A stretch of DNA of 64,000 bases from Mesorhizobium sp. WSM4311 (GCF_002295115.1 NZ_NSFV01000007.1:310001-374000), one strand, 5' to 3'; positions 55,702 through 64,000 are shown, counted from the stretch's first letter. Translations and numbers: made by a program. Notes: generated by a model not told the origin, from the letters alone.

Positions 55702-56460
55702 ATGAAACGTGCAATTACGGGATTGCTCGCAGCCATGATCGCAACTGCTTCCGCGCTCGCAGCCTCGGCTGCCGAAAAGGCTGTCTCAATCGTGCTCGTT
55801 CACGGTGCCTTCGTCGATGCCTCCGGGTGGCAGGCCGTCCATGACATCCTGTCTGCGGAGGGTTACGAGGTGCTGGCGGTGCAGAACCCGACTGTCACCC
55901 TTGAGGGCGATGTTGAAGCGACCCGCCAGGTTATCGCCAGGGCCAAGAAGCCGGTCGTGCTGGTAGGCCACTCCTATGGCGGCGCGGTCATCACCGAGGC
56001 TGGCGATCTGCCCAAGGTCCAAAGTCTGGTCTACCTCGCCGCCTTCGCACCGCAGGCCGGAGAATCCGTCTTCGACATCGCAACCGTGCCCACGCCTGGC
56101 GAGGATAAGGCGCCGCTGCTCCCGCCAAGTGATGGTTTCCTTCTCGTAGATTCGGAGAAGTTTCCAGCTGCCTTCGCTGCCGAGGTCGATCCCACGAAGA
56201 CTCGCTTCATGGCGGATGCGCAGGTGCCCTGGGGTCTGGGAGCCGTGCAGGCAAAGATCACTGCCCCCGCTTGGAAGGATAAGCCGACCTATTTCATGGT
56301 GACAACTGGAGATCATATGATCCCACCCAGCCAGCAGCGCGCCATGGCGGCACGTGCGAAAGCAAAAGTGGTGGAGATCGACTCCAGCCACGCGGTGATG
56401 CTCTCGCATCCTCAGGAAGTCGCCGACTTCATCGCCGGCGTGGCCGCCCAGACGAATTAG
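55702..56460 (+). CDS. Exported alpha/beta hydrolase
   Basis: 252 residues with a signal peptide (~1-24, ending ASAAEK). Oxyanion-type LVHGAF at ~33-38, nucleophile elbow GHSYGG with Ser91, and a C-terminal SSHAVMLSHP with the catalytic His near 231. This is an esterase- or haloalkane-dehalogenase-like single-domain hydrolase acting in the periplasm. Last gene of the group before a strong hairpin. Confidence 0.88.
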   Translation: MKRAITGLLAAMIATASALAASAAEKAVSIVLVHGAFVDASGWQAVHDILSAEGYEVLAVQNPTVTLEGDVEATRQVIARAKKPVVLVGHSYGGAVITEAGDLPKVQSLVYLAAFAPQAGESVFDIATVPTPGEDKAPLLPPSDGFLLVDSEKFPAAFAAEVDPTKTRFMADAQVPWGLGAVQAKITAPAWKDKPTYFMVTTGDHMIPPSQQRAMAARAKAKVVEIDSSHAVMLSHPQEVADFIAGVAAQTN

Positions 56461-56496
56461 TGGCCTGTCGTAACTCATAGACAGGCAGCCGGAGAC

Positions 56497-56524
56497 AGAG
56501 AGACCGCCTCGCGGCAGTCTCTCT
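56497..56524 (+). terminator. Hairpin after the hydrolase gene, probable terminator
   Basis: AGAGAGAC (56497-56504) pairs with GTCTCTCT (56517-56524), and the inner GCC/GGC closes a TCGC loop with one mismatch. It lies 36 bases after the stop. There is no T run, so it may need Rho or act as a bidirectional barrier. Confidence 0.5.
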
Positions 56525-56675
56525 CCATCCAGCGGGTAGGGGGCTCGTCAGCTACGCTGAACTGCGGCCACCGCCTTACGGATGGCCGGCGTCGGCCGCG
56601 TCCAAATGCTTGAGCGACCGAAGGATCCGATGGCGGCTGTTTCGAGTTGAACCCCCAGAAGCGGCGAGTCCGCTT

Positions 56676-56929
56676 CCGGCCCCGATCGAGACGATCCTTA
56701 CTCGTCCCGGAGCGTCGTCAATGGCGCTACCGCGACCTTCCAATGTGAGACTGAAACACCGTCACGGTCTTCACCGCGCGTTAAAGTGAGGCGCTTATCG
56801 GATGAATGTCGCGCTGTAGGTGGGACAAAAACATCGAAAAACATTGGAACAGATTTGAATGCTTCGCGATCCCACTGATCCCTAACCACTTGATTATGCT
56901 TCTTTTCCAAACATCCTCCGGGCCCACCA
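56676..56929. repeat. Intergenic repeat, copy C
   Basis: Core 56819-56929 (111 nt) matches copies at 32835-32944 and 49712-49822. The preceding ~140 bases (from about 56676, CGGCCCCGATCGAGACGATC) match those before the copy at 49.7 kb. After 56930 the copies diverge. Confidence 0.72.
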
Positions 56930-57182
56930 TGATCTTTGATTTTGTTGACGAAAATTCGACTCAACCCAAAACGTTCTGGGCCCATTGTGGGCCACCCGTG
57001 CCTCAGTCTGCCTGCGGTCCTCGCCGACTTCACCAAGGTTTTGTCAATTCGCTGGATCAATAGGTTTGGCTCGCGATGATTGCCGGGTTGATATCTGCCA
57101 GTTGCATGTTGGTTGCCGCGCTCACAGTCGCACCGTAGTAGCGGCCGTCGGCAAGCGACCTACCGAGCCGAAACAGGTGCAA

Positions 57183-57653
57183 TTAAATGTCAGCGCGGTC
57201 GAAGCCCGGGGACCCATAGATGCGTATTTCGCTGCCCTCAAAGGCAGGCTGAATGTCAGCAATGCCCAGCGTAAGGTTGCTTTGGTTGATCTCCCGTTTA
57301 ACATCAGCTTGCAACTGCCTTTGGAGAACCTCAACCTCTCCTGTCCCTGCATAGCTTTCGATAATGCGAGGGCTTCCAAGTCCGAGTCGTCTTTGTGGGC
57401 TTGTAGCATCTTCGCTGATCACGGGTCGTTCGACGATGGCGCAGAACGTCGCTTCGCCCACTGTTATATGTGCGGAATAAACTAGCCGCTCAGCGCCGAC
57501 CGGCACCTTCTCAAGATCTGTAAATTCCAGATCGCACGTTACACCTTTGACGGCGACTACCTCTTGGAAGCGCGCCAGTTCGACCCCTGCTTTTGCCACG
57601 TCCGCGATTGAAATTTCTATATCATCCGTCGCGAGCGACTGCAGAAACAGCAA
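57183..57653 (-). CDS. Hypothetical protein
   Basis: 156 residues. No family recognised. Contains VPVGAERLVYSAHITVGEAT and a conserved-looking FCAIVERPVISED, followed by a helical middle. Soluble, no signal peptide. It sits between repeat copy C and a zone of decayed genes, so it could be an island remnant, but the frame is intact. Confidence 0.5.
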   Translation of the reverse strand: MLFLQSLATDDIEISIADVAKAGVELARFQEVVAVKGVTCDLEFTDLEKVPVGAERLVYSAHITVGEATFCAIVERPVISEDATSPQRRLGLGSPRIIESYAGTGEVEVLQRQLQADVKREINQSNLTLGIADIQPAFEGSEIRIYGSPGFDRADI

Positions 57654-57675
57654 GGCCGGGTATATATATTGTTAT

Positions 57676-57735
57676 TGCCTTGCCCAAAGGGACTCGAACC
57701 CCTTAATAAGCAAGCGCTCTACACGGCTCTCAGTC
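57676..57735 (-). other. tRNA-like relic (3' half)
   Basis: Read on the minus strand the sequence has GTAGAGCGCTTGC, a partial anticodon region, then AGGGGTTCGAGTCCCTT, a good T stem-loop with the conserved TTCGA, then TGGGCAA. The 5' acceptor and CCA do not match and several bases of the variable region are missing. It looks like a decayed tRNA gene, perhaps an old integration site. Confidence 0.35.
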
Positions 57736-57799
57736 GCGTTGGTCAGAAGCCCGCCGAACGGGACGTGTGCCGCCGCCAAGATCGATATGGACCTCGAGG

Positions 57800-58210
57800 T
57801 CAGGTATGTCCGGTTGGGCGGGTTCCGCTCTCGCGCTCAAATCCCGCAGTGCTTTCGAAGTCGAAGAACTGCTGAATCGCGAGTGCCGAAGCGCCGCGGG
57901 ACCAGACGTTGTTGTCCCAGTCGATTTCAATCGGCGGCGGGGTCGCGAACGAGGATTCGCGGACAGTGGCAAGGAGGGGCTCGATAAGCGCCGGACCAAA
58001 ACGGGCCGCTTCTCCGCCGACGATGACGACTTCCGGGTCGATGAGATCGATCAGGCCGCTGAGCCGATGACCGATCTCGCGGCCGACTTCGCCAAGATAA
58101 TCCAGGGCGAGCCGTTCGCCTGGTTCGATTGCCTGCTGCAGGAAGGAAGGGACGCTTCGGATGACACCTGACCGACTGCACCTGCATCGTTTCGATGAAC
58201 AGGGCATTCG
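57800..58210 (-). pseudogene. ROK-family regulator/kinase C-terminal relic
   Basis: The frame reads FLQQAIEPGERLALDYLG, GREIGHRLSGLIDLIDPEVV, then IVGGEAARFGPALIEPLL and VWSRGASALAIQQFFD. This is the conserved C-terminal part of ROK transcriptional regulators. The ATP/sugar-binding N-terminus and the HTH are absent, and the frame breaks above ~58190, so it is a truncated pseudogene. Confidence 0.6.
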
Positions 58211-58282
58211 GATTCCGACTTTGAACTGACGGCCGTCCAACGGGTATATTGCATGGGACTCAAGCCAACTGCGGAGCACGAG

Positions 58283-58354
58283 GTGGTGGCTTGCGTTCTA
58301 CAGGATGATAGGCTCTTCGCCGGCACCATCGCCCAGAACATTGCAGGGTTTGAT
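58283..58354 (+). pseudogene. Fragment of an ABC exporter ATPase
   Basis: 24 codons read VVACVLQDDRLFAGTIAQNI and on to AGFD, the Q-loop region of peptidase/bacteriocin-type ABC exporters (compare the usual VLQDDxLxxGSIADNI). No Walker motifs remain. A small relic. Confidence 0.5.
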
Positions 58355-58643
58355 CGGCCCCCTGGAACGCCGTGGAGCACTACGCATCGATTCCAAAACG
58401 TTGTTTCCTGCTGCCAAGGCGCTTCAAGGAAGCGGGCTTCCAGCAGGCTGGGGCTTAGGCGGTGTCTTAAGAAGCAAAGATGCGGCCGACCTGACAGCAT
58501 CGGCCGCATCCGGGTTCAGTCCCGCGCGGCCGATCCGACCGCGAGTTTATCTAGACCGTTCAGCCTGCAGGCGATCTGGGAAACCGCCCGCGGCAATGAA
58601 GACGCCGGTAGACCTCGAAGCCGTCGGTCTGCTTTCGGCCGGA

Positions 58644-59093
58644 CTATTCGGCCGGGTCGAATCTGCCTTGCACCAAGATTGCCGCGACCGGCCCAAGTGG
58701 ATTTGCGATCCGGCTCGCCAGGCCCTCGATGAGTTTGTGCCCGACATTTGCCATGTCTACCGAATGAACGCCGATCTTCGCCGGCAGGAAGCGCGCCAGC
58801 CGGGTGTTGTCGCGCGTGACGATGTGGACGTCGCGGCCCGGTGTAAGACCCAGCCTGCCGAGAGCGTGCAACGCTCCCAGCAGGCCCAATTCGTTGGCGC
58901 ATGCCAGGCCCGTCGGCGGATCCGACGATGCCAGCAGGCGATCGAACCAGGCCGCGCTCGATTCCATCGTGAACGTGCCGTCACCGATCAGCGATTGGTC
59001 GATCGGGATACCGGCCTCGGCCATAGCCCTCTTATAGCCGGCGAGACGGGCGGCGCTCGCCTGATCCTTCTGCACGAGAAGTTGTAGAGCAAT
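58644..59093 (-). pseudogene. LacI-family regulator C-terminal relic
   Basis: ~150 codons encode the ligand-binding C-terminal half of a LacI-type repressor: ARLAGYKRAMAEAGIPID, GLACANELGLLGALHALGRL, then IGVHSVDMANVGHKLIEGL. The DNA-binding N-terminus and first half of the sugar-binding domain are missing upstream, where the sequence is unrelated. A pseudogene fragment. Confidence 0.65.
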
Positions 59094-59280
59094 GCGTCGA
59101 GACCGCGGCACGACTTCCGGTCAATCCGGAATGCTCTTGCCATGGTTTGAAGTCGCCTCAACCGGAAGAGCGCGCCAGCCGGTTCTAAGGCACGGTCGGC
59201 GTCACTTTGGGTATTTAGATCCGCCGATTGAAGCATGGAGCGCTCCCGCGTCGACCTTTCAGCTAAACGAATCTCGTAAC

Positions 59281-59520
59281 CTGGGTATCTGGGGGGCTGG
59301 GTATCGAGACGGCGCAAGCGTGGTGGCGTACGGCGCCAAGGTGGTGGGGGCGGCGCGCAATCTCGACAAGGCGCGCACCGCGACCGAAATCGTGCGTGAT
59401 GCCGCGAATGGGGCCTACGATTGGTCGAGCTCGACCTCGTCTCACTGACGAGCGTCCGGGCTTGCGCTGATGCGCTCCTGCCCGATGGTCGGTCGTTCGA
59501 CCTCATCATATCCAATTGTC
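59281..59520 (+). pseudogene. Short-chain dehydrogenase relic
   Basis: Frames shift twice within 240 bases, but together read GIETA, LVAYGAKVVGAARNLDKAR, then DLVSLTSVRACADALLPDGR and FDLIISNC. These match the N-terminal Rossmann part of SDR enzymes. It is cut at both ends. Confidence 0.55.
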
Positions 59521-59614
59521 AGAAAACTGCATCGTGTCTGTTGCATGTCCCACCAATGTTGAAAGAGTTGGTTTGAACGACGCTGGTGCACTCCGTGAGT
59601 GCCGGCAGTTTCCT

Positions 59615-60640
59615 CTATTGGCTTTGCTGCATTTCCTTAACGACGATGTCTCCGTCCACCACGATCGGTTCGTCATCCAGGAAAAGACTGCAACCGCGCA
59701 TCGGAATGTCCAGGTGGCAGGCGGTGTCATTGGGGCCGCCGAGTTCGTTGTTGGGGCCCGTCGAAAACATCACGTTGCCGTAGAAGGAGCGCAACTCCAT
59801 GCCCATGCCGCCGGGAAACTGTGTCAGGCCGTGCCACTGCGCCCGGTGGTCGAGGCCCCAGCCGACATGGCTCATGCCCATGCCGCGCGGGTCCTTGAAC
59901 TCGCCCATGTAGGATTTGATCAGCTCGGCTTCGAGCCCGCCGCGGATGTCTTGAACGAAGCCTTTTTCGATCGTGTAGACGACCGGTTCGCGCACATAGG
60001 TGTTGAATGGCAAAAGCACGTCGCCAGGCGCCAGCACGATCTTGCCGTCGACACCGTCGTCAGCGCCGCCGGTGAAGACGAAGGCCGCTGGCCAGTGGTC
60101 CCAGCGTCCGGGCTGGTCGGTGTAGCCGTATTCTCCAACCGTCGGATAAACGCCAAGCCTGTAGATCACGTCGGTGCCGTGGGGGGAGGTGATGCGCATG
60201 GTCTTGGCCTTCGACAAAAGCGCCTCGCCGATTTCGACGCGCTCGCGCAGTTCCTTGGTCGGCAGCAGCCGGGCAAGCAGCGGCGCGGGTTCGACGGCTG
60301 TCAAGACGCGCGCACCGGCCGCCTGGATCGCCATCTGCTCCGGGCTGAACAAAAGAAAGATGAGGTCGACGACCATGTCGGCCTGCTTCAGCGCTTCGAC
60401 CGCCTCGGGATTGGCGGCCAGGCCGGTCTCGCCGACCGCCCAGGCGCCATTGCCGGGCAGCGGCGGGGGCAGGCGCATGTGGTACATGCGTGCGCCGAGG
60501 CGCTGGCCGGCGGCGAGGAACGCATCGGCATAGTCGAGGCGCTCGCTGCCTTGCGACAGGACGATAACCTTCTCGCCTTCGTGCACGCCGCTGAGCGTGA
60601 GCTGGTGCAGGCAGATTTCAGTCAGAACGTTGCGGTCCAT
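59615..60640 (-). CDS. nicX: 2,5-dihydroxypyridine 5,6-dioxygenase
   Basis: 341 residues, with AAAGGAG 9 bases before the ATG. It belongs to the NicX group of iron enzymes related to M29 aminopeptidases. Seen: LSQGSERLDYADAF, an EVYPTVGEYGY-like segment VYPTVGEYGY, HVGWGLDHR and CHLDIPM, whose His and the His-x-Asp pair correspond to the iron ligands of Pseudomonas NicX. It opens the ring of 2,5-dihydroxypyridine to N-formylmaleamate in aerobic nicotinate degradation. Last gene of the nicC-D-E-F-X operon, 50 bp after nicF. Confidence 0.92.
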   Translation of the reverse strand: MDRNVLTEICLHQLTLSGVHEGEKVIVLSQGSERLDYADAFLAAGQRLGARMYHMRLPPPLPGNGAWAVGETGLAANPEAVEALKQADMVVDLIFLLFSPEQMAIQAAGARVLTAVEPAPLLARLLPTKELRERVEIGEALLSKAKTMRITSPHGTDVIYRLGVYPTVGEYGYTDQPGRWDHWPAAFVFTGGADDGVDGKIVLAPGDVLLPFNTYVREPVVYTIEKGFVQDIRGGLEAELIKSYMGEFKDPRGMGMSHVGWGLDHRAQWHGLTQFPGGMGMELRSFYGNVMFSTGPNNELGGPNDTACHLDIPMRGCSLFLDDEPIVVDGDIVVKEMQQSQ

Positions 60641-60690
60641 CCAGCGATCTCCTTTGCAATGTGGGCGGCATCGCGGCCCATGGGATTCAG

Positions 60691-61380
60691 TTATGCGTTC
60701 TGCTTGGGCGCTCTTCGCTGGCCGGCGCGCCCGATTTCGTCCAGCGCCTCTTTCAGGCCGACGACGTCGCCATATTTGGCATCGATGTCGAACAGGTTGG
60801 CTTCATGCGGCCCGGCGTGCCGGTCGCCAACGCAATCCCTGACCACGATGGTTCGGAATCCGTGCTGGACTGCGTCCACTGCGGTTGCCCGGATGCAGCC
60901 GCTGGTCGAGCATCCGGCGAGTATGACGGTGTCTACGCCGTCGGCATGCAGCATCGGCGCCAGGCTCGTGCCGAAGAAGGCGCTGGCATACTGCTTGGTG
61001 ACGACCAGTTCATCCGGCAACGGTTCGACGCCGTCGCAGAATTCGGCCAGCGGACTGCCGGGGACCAAGGCTGCCATCACCGGCGCCTTCTTCACCCAGA
61101 TCCCGCCGTCGGCGCAGCTCGGCGCGCGGTAGAGGATGTTGGTGTGGACCACCGGTACGCCGGCTTGGCGCGCTGCCGCCAGCAGTTCGGGCGTGCGCGC
61201 TACGGCCTCCACCACGCCCTGTGCGAAGAGCGGCGCGCCAGGGGTCGTGTAGGCCTTCATGAAATCGATCACCAACAGCGCCGGCTTGCGACCGAAGCCG
61301 ATGCGACTGCCCCAGACGCCGCCGTAGTTGTCGGCTGCCGACTGCGTTTCAGCCTCTATGGAAATTGTCGGCTGAGTCAT
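60691..61380 (-). CDS. nicF: Maleamate amidohydrolase
   Basis: 229 residues from the ATG at 61380, with GGGAG 7 bases upstream. Isochorismatase fold with the triad Asp39 (ALLVIDFMKAY), Lys129 (ELVVTKQYAS) and Cys162 (AGCSTSGCIRATA). It hydrolyses maleamate to maleate and ammonia. It begins 11 bp after nicE in the operon. Confidence 0.9.
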   Translation of the reverse strand: MTQPTISIEAETQSAADNYGGVWGSRIGFGRKPALLVIDFMKAYTTPGAPLFAQGVVEAVARTPELLAAARQAGVPVVHTNILYRAPSCADGGIWVKKAPVMAALVPGSPLAEFCDGVEPLPDELVVTKQYASAFFGTSLAPMLHADGVDTVILAGCSTSGCIRATAVDAVQHGFRTIVVRDCVGDRHAGPHEANLFDIDAKYGDVVGLKEALDEIGRAGQRRAPKQNA

Positions 61381-61391
61381 GGCCGTCTCCC

Positions 61392-62147
61392 TCAGTACGC
61401 GCCGGAAAGCAGCGCGCCGGCGCCGGGAACGACTGGCTCCAGGCCGAGCGCCTTCAGCAGGCCGTAGGTGGTGGCGACCGCCGCCGTCAATACCGGTTTT
61501 CCGGTAAGGGCTTCGACCTTGGCGATGACGGGCAGCGACGGCATCTGCACGCAAGCCGACAGCACGACCACATTAACACCTTCGAGGTTCATGCCGGCAA
61601 CGATGCCGGGCAGGTTTTCCGGATCGTGTCGCGCCACGTCGAGGTTGTCGGGGATCTCCAGCGCGCGCCAGTCGACGACGTCGAAACCTTCCTCGCGGAT
61701 GTAGTTGACCACCAGTTCGGTCAGGGGCCGCACATAGGGCGCCACGACGGCGATGCGCTTGGCCTTCATCACCTTGAGGCCGTCGATCAAGGCGCCAGCG
61801 CTGGTGACGACCGGGATGTCGGCGCCGTTCTCCTGCGTGCGACCGCGCAACCGCGCCTCTGACTGCCTATGGTAGCCGAGCCCCATCGCCATGATGGCGA
61901 CCAGGCAGGCATAGCCGAGCACGTCGACCTTCGCATCTGAAAGCTCGGCCGCGCAGCGGTCGGATTCGCCGTCCATGGCGGCAAGCTCGTCCTTGCTCAC
62001 CGTCTTCATGCGCATGCGGCTCGAATGGAATGTGAAGCGCTCGGGGCGGATGGCCTGGCGCGCCATCAGCATAGCCGGGATCTCTGTTTCCATGGTCGTA
62101 TTGGAGCTCGGCACGATCTGGCCGATCCGGAACGGTTTCGTGGTCAT
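61392..62147 (-). CDS. nicE: Maleate cis-trans isomerase
   Basis: 251 residues. Asp/Glu racemase superfamily. IGQIVPSSNTTMETEIP is the substrate loop. The two catalytic cysteines are Cys81 (GYACLVA) and Cys199 (LSACVQMPS), one position off the Cys82/Cys200 numbering of the characterised enzyme. It converts maleate to fumarate. Its start overlaps the nicD stop by 4 bases. Confidence 0.92.
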   Translation of the reverse strand: MTTKPFRIGQIVPSSNTTMETEIPAMLMARQAIRPERFTFHSSRMRMKTVSKDELAAMDGESDRCAAELSDAKVDVLGYACLVAIMAMGLGYHRQSEARLRGRTQENGADIPVVTSAGALIDGLKVMKAKRIAVVAPYVRPLTELVVNYIREEGFDVVDWRALEIPDNLDVARHDPENLPGIVAGMNLEGVNVVVLSACVQMPSLPVIAKVEALTGKPVLTAAVATTYGLLKALGLEPVVPGAGALLSGAY

Positions 62148-62968
62148 GCCGTTTTCCTCGCTGCCAGAGCGGTTCCGAGCAAGTGGTCAGCCGCGGCCAG
62201 AAACCCTTCGAGATTGTCCCAGGGGATCATGTGTCCGGCATCGGGCACGCGCTCGATGCAGATGCCGGGGTTGAGCGACTGAATTTCCGCTTCGTCGGCA
62301 GGTTCGATGACCCCGCCGCGCGTCGCCACCATGATGCCAGCGGGGACGGGAAGGCCGGGCAGATCCTGATGGATGTCGTCGGTGTGGAAGCCCTCGAAGG
62401 CGGTAACGATAGCGGGTTCGTAGCAAGTGTGCAGCCACTCGGCGCGCAGCGCGCGCTGCTCGTGGCTCCATGTCGGACAGAACGCACGCATCGCCTCGGC
62501 ATCCATGCCCATTTCTGCCTGCCGTATCGAATCCACATACCAGGACAGCTTCGACGGGTAGGCGCGGCGGTCCGGCCCCGAGACGGGCGGGTCGACGAGC
62601 AGGAGCCGCGCCATACCGGCCGGGTTTCGCGTCGCGGCGCGGATTGCGATGCGCGCGCCCATGGAATGGCCGAGCACCGTCACGCCGGAAAGACCGAGCG
62701 CGGCGATGAAGCCGGTCAGGTCATTGGCAAGGCAGTCGAGTTGGTAATCGAGGCCTGGGCCGGATTGCGACAGACCGCGGCCACGCACATCGAGGACGTA
62801 GACATCGAATTCGCAAGCAAGCCTTTCAGCGACGAAGTCCCAGGTCACGGCCGGGCTGGTGATGCCCGGCACCAGCACCAGCGGCGCTCCCGCGCCGAGA
62901 TGGTGCCGGTAGTGCTGGCGGATGCCGTTCGCGAAAACGTTCGCGCCCGACGTTGCCATGGCGCTCAT
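62144..62968 (-). CDS. nicD: N-formylmaleamate deformylase
   Basis: 274 residues. Alpha/beta hydrolase with the nucleophile Ser102 in VLGHSMGA, Asp126 in LLLVDPPV and the His in DAGHMIPWDN (~246), within one residue of the Ser101/Asp125/His245 triad of Pseudomonas NicD. It releases formate from N-formylmaleamate. It overlaps nicC by one base (TGATG) and nicE by four. Confidence 0.92.
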   Translation of the reverse strand: MSAMATSGANVFANGIRQHYRHHLGAGAPLVLVPGITSPAVTWDFVAERLACEFDVYVLDVRGRGLSQSGPGLDYQLDCLANDLTGFIAALGLSGVTVLGHSMGARIAIRAATRNPAGMARLLLVDPPVSGPDRRAYPSKLSWYVDSIRQAEMGMDAEAMRAFCPTWSHEQRALRAEWLHTCYEPAIVTAFEGFHTDDIHQDLPGLPVPAGIMVATRGGVIEPADEAEIQSLNPGICIERVPDAGHMIPWDNLEGFLAAADHLLGTALAARKTA

Positions 62969-64000
62969 CAGGCAACCTCACTCTTCAACGTGGCGCCATA
63001 GACGTCGTAGCCGAAGACCCAGGCCGGATCTTCCTGGCTGCGCAGCCAGGTGTTGGCATTGGACACCGCCTGCACGCGCGAGGCGCGATCCCTGCGATTC
63101 GCTTCGTAAAGGGCGAAGGCGGCTGCGTGATCTCTGGTCCCGGTTTCGCCCAGGCACCGCGCAAGCATGGCGGCATCCTCGATGGCCATGGCCGCGCCCT
63201 GTGCCATATGCGGCTTCATTGGATGGCAAGCGTCGCCGAGCAGCACCAGCCGCCCCTCGCTCCATACCGGCAGCGGCTTGCGGTTGAGCAGCGGCCATTT
63301 GGTGACCTCGTCGCTCGCGTCGATCAGTGAGTCCACCACCGGATGGCAGCCGGCAAAGGTGTCGCGCATCTCTTCGCGGCTGGAGGGTACGAAAGCCCCA
63401 TCGAAGTCCCAGGCCGGGTGTGGGACGCCGGTGACGTAGTAGTATTCGCTGCGGTCCGCCGTGGTGTGGTAGACCATCATGTGGCGGTCCTCGAACCACC
63501 ATTTCACGCAATCTTCGAAGTCGAGGCCGTAGCGGCTTAGCTTGTCGGACGAAATCACCGCCCTGTGGGCGACCCAGCCGCTGTAGTTAGGCTTTTCCTT
63601 GCCGAGCAGTGCTTCGCGCACCTTCGAATTGATGCCGTCGGCGCCGATAACGATCTCGGCTGTGACTCGAGTGCCGTCGGCGAAGCTGAGTTCGACGCCG
63701 GCGCCATTGTCCATCACCGCGTCCAGCCGCTTGCCGAAGTGCAGGTTTTCCGGGCGCAACAGCGATACCTGGAGCGCGTGCAGATCGCCGCGATGGACGG
63801 TCACATAAGGAGCGCCATACTCTTTTTCGGCGAACGCGCCGAGCCGAATTCGGGAAAGATACTCGCCGGAGCGCCCATCACGGCTGAACCAGAAATCGGG
63901 CTTCGACCCCATGTCAACGACAGCGTCTTCCATTCCGAGTTGACGAAACACCCGCATGACATTGGGACCCATGTGAATGCCGGCGCCGATGCGTGCGAAA
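62968..64000 (-). CDS. nicC: 6-hydroxynicotinate 3-monooxygenase, N-terminus beyond window
   Basis: The frame is open to the right edge (FARIGAGIHMGPNVMRVF is read across it), so the N-terminal FAD dinucleotide fold lies outside. Seen: the inner FAD motif VIGADGINSKVREAL and the GDACHPMKPHMAQGAAMAIED motif of class A flavoprotein hydroxylases, with substrate-side residues such as HMMVYHT. It decarboxylates and hydroxylates 6-hydroxynicotinate to 2,5-dihydroxypyridine, the substrate of NicX. First gene of the operon within view. Confidence 0.88.
   Translation of the reverse strand, partial: FARIGAGIHMGPNVMRVFRQLGMEDAVVDMGSKPDFWFSRDGRSGEYLSRIRLGAFAEKEYGAPYVTVHRGDLHALQVSLLRPENLHFGKRLDAVMDNGAGVELSFADGTRVTAEIVIGADGINSKVREALLGKEKPNYSGWVAHRAVISSDKLSRYGLDFEDCVKWWFEDRHMMVYHTTADRSEYYYVTGVPHPAWDFDGAFVPSSREEMRDTFAGCHPVVDSLIDASDEVTKWPLLNRKPLPVWSEGRLVLLGDACHPMKPHMAQGAAMAIEDAAMLARCLGETGTRDHAAAFALYEANRRDRASRVQAVSNANTWLRSQEDPAWVFGYDVYGATLKSEVA

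Noticed and set aside
56698..57060. 120-codon minus-strand frame in repeat copy C
   Set aside because: It runs through the repeat element and is not kept open in the other copies, so it is not a convincing gene.
59516..61132. 538-codon plus-strand frame across nicX and nicF
   Set aside because: Antisense to two genes with complete catalytic motifs.
1..64000. CRISPR array or rRNA operon
   Set aside because: No regularly spaced short repeats and no rRNA-like conserved sequence were seen anywhere in the window.

Overview
The window is GC-rich, densely coded DNA. It most likely comes from an alphaproteobacterium of the Hyphomicrobiales (rhizobial) type, close to Mesorhizobium. This is inferred from the base and codon use, the TfuA-family gene (named after the Rhizobium trifolitoxin locus), the nicotinate-degradation operon and the AbiE locus. 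No rRNA gene or intact tRNA gene was seen, so the species cannot be fixed. Much of the window reads as accessory (genomic-island) DNA.

Layout. (1) 0-7.7 kb is a defence-type cluster: the 3' part of a DEAD/DEAH helicase with a small overlapping partner, an SRAP (YedK/HMCES) protein, an AbiEi/AbiEii type IV toxin-antitoxin pair behind two palindromic operators, an Mrr-like nuclease with an apparent frameshift, and an unrecognised coiled-coil protein. (2) 8.3-32.5 kb is an unusual divergent locus. Leftward runs an operon for a 2988-residue protein with a twin-arginine signal, a translationally coupled 1849-residue protein, an M35-like secreted metalloprotease, a TatA paralogue and a DUF4403-like lipoprotein. 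Rightward runs a SARP/BTAD-type regulator followed by a tightly packed operon of a 177-residue unknown, a YcaO enzyme, TfuA and a two-haem periplasmic protein. (3) 33.5-36.8 kb holds an Abi_C-like protein and a nuclease-STAND NTPase, both defence-like. (4) 37.3-42.9 kb is a leftward operon of four exported proteins ending in a trypsin-like protease. (5) 43.5-49.3 kb is a patchwork of small accessory genes: DUF4365, DUF3800, a protein with a HEPN-like motif, an HTH pair and a GIY-YIG protein. (6) 50.8-56.5 kb holds a winged-helix/NB-ARC regulator and a stress or detoxification group (F420-type reductase, DJ-1/PfpI, ABM monooxygenase, alpha/beta hydrolase) with a perfect 19-bp inverted repeat in the divergent promoter region. 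(7) 57-59.5 kb is a gene graveyard (ROK, ABC exporter, LacI and SDR relics, and a tRNA-like relic). (8) 59.6-64 kb is the nicotinate ring-cleavage operon nicC-nicD-nicE-nicF-nicX, with nicC cut by the window edge.

Most interesting result. Two leftward promoters 16.8 kb apart, one before the giant-protein operon (26311-26346) and one before the four-gene exported operon (43096-43131), carry the same architecture: a heptamer direct repeat (TGTAACG, 4-bp spacer, TGTMACG), then 8 bp, then GAGA. Direct heptamers at 11-bp pitch are the known layout of SARP operators, and a SARP/BTAD regulator gene lies between the two. I infer one regulon joining a YcaO-TfuA modification operon, a giant Tat-exported protein with its own TatA, and a secreted-protease operon. 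I do not recognise this as a described system.

Three copies of a ~110-nt intergenic element with complementary ends (32.8, 49.7 and 56.8 kb) and several decayed genes point to repeated recombination in this region.
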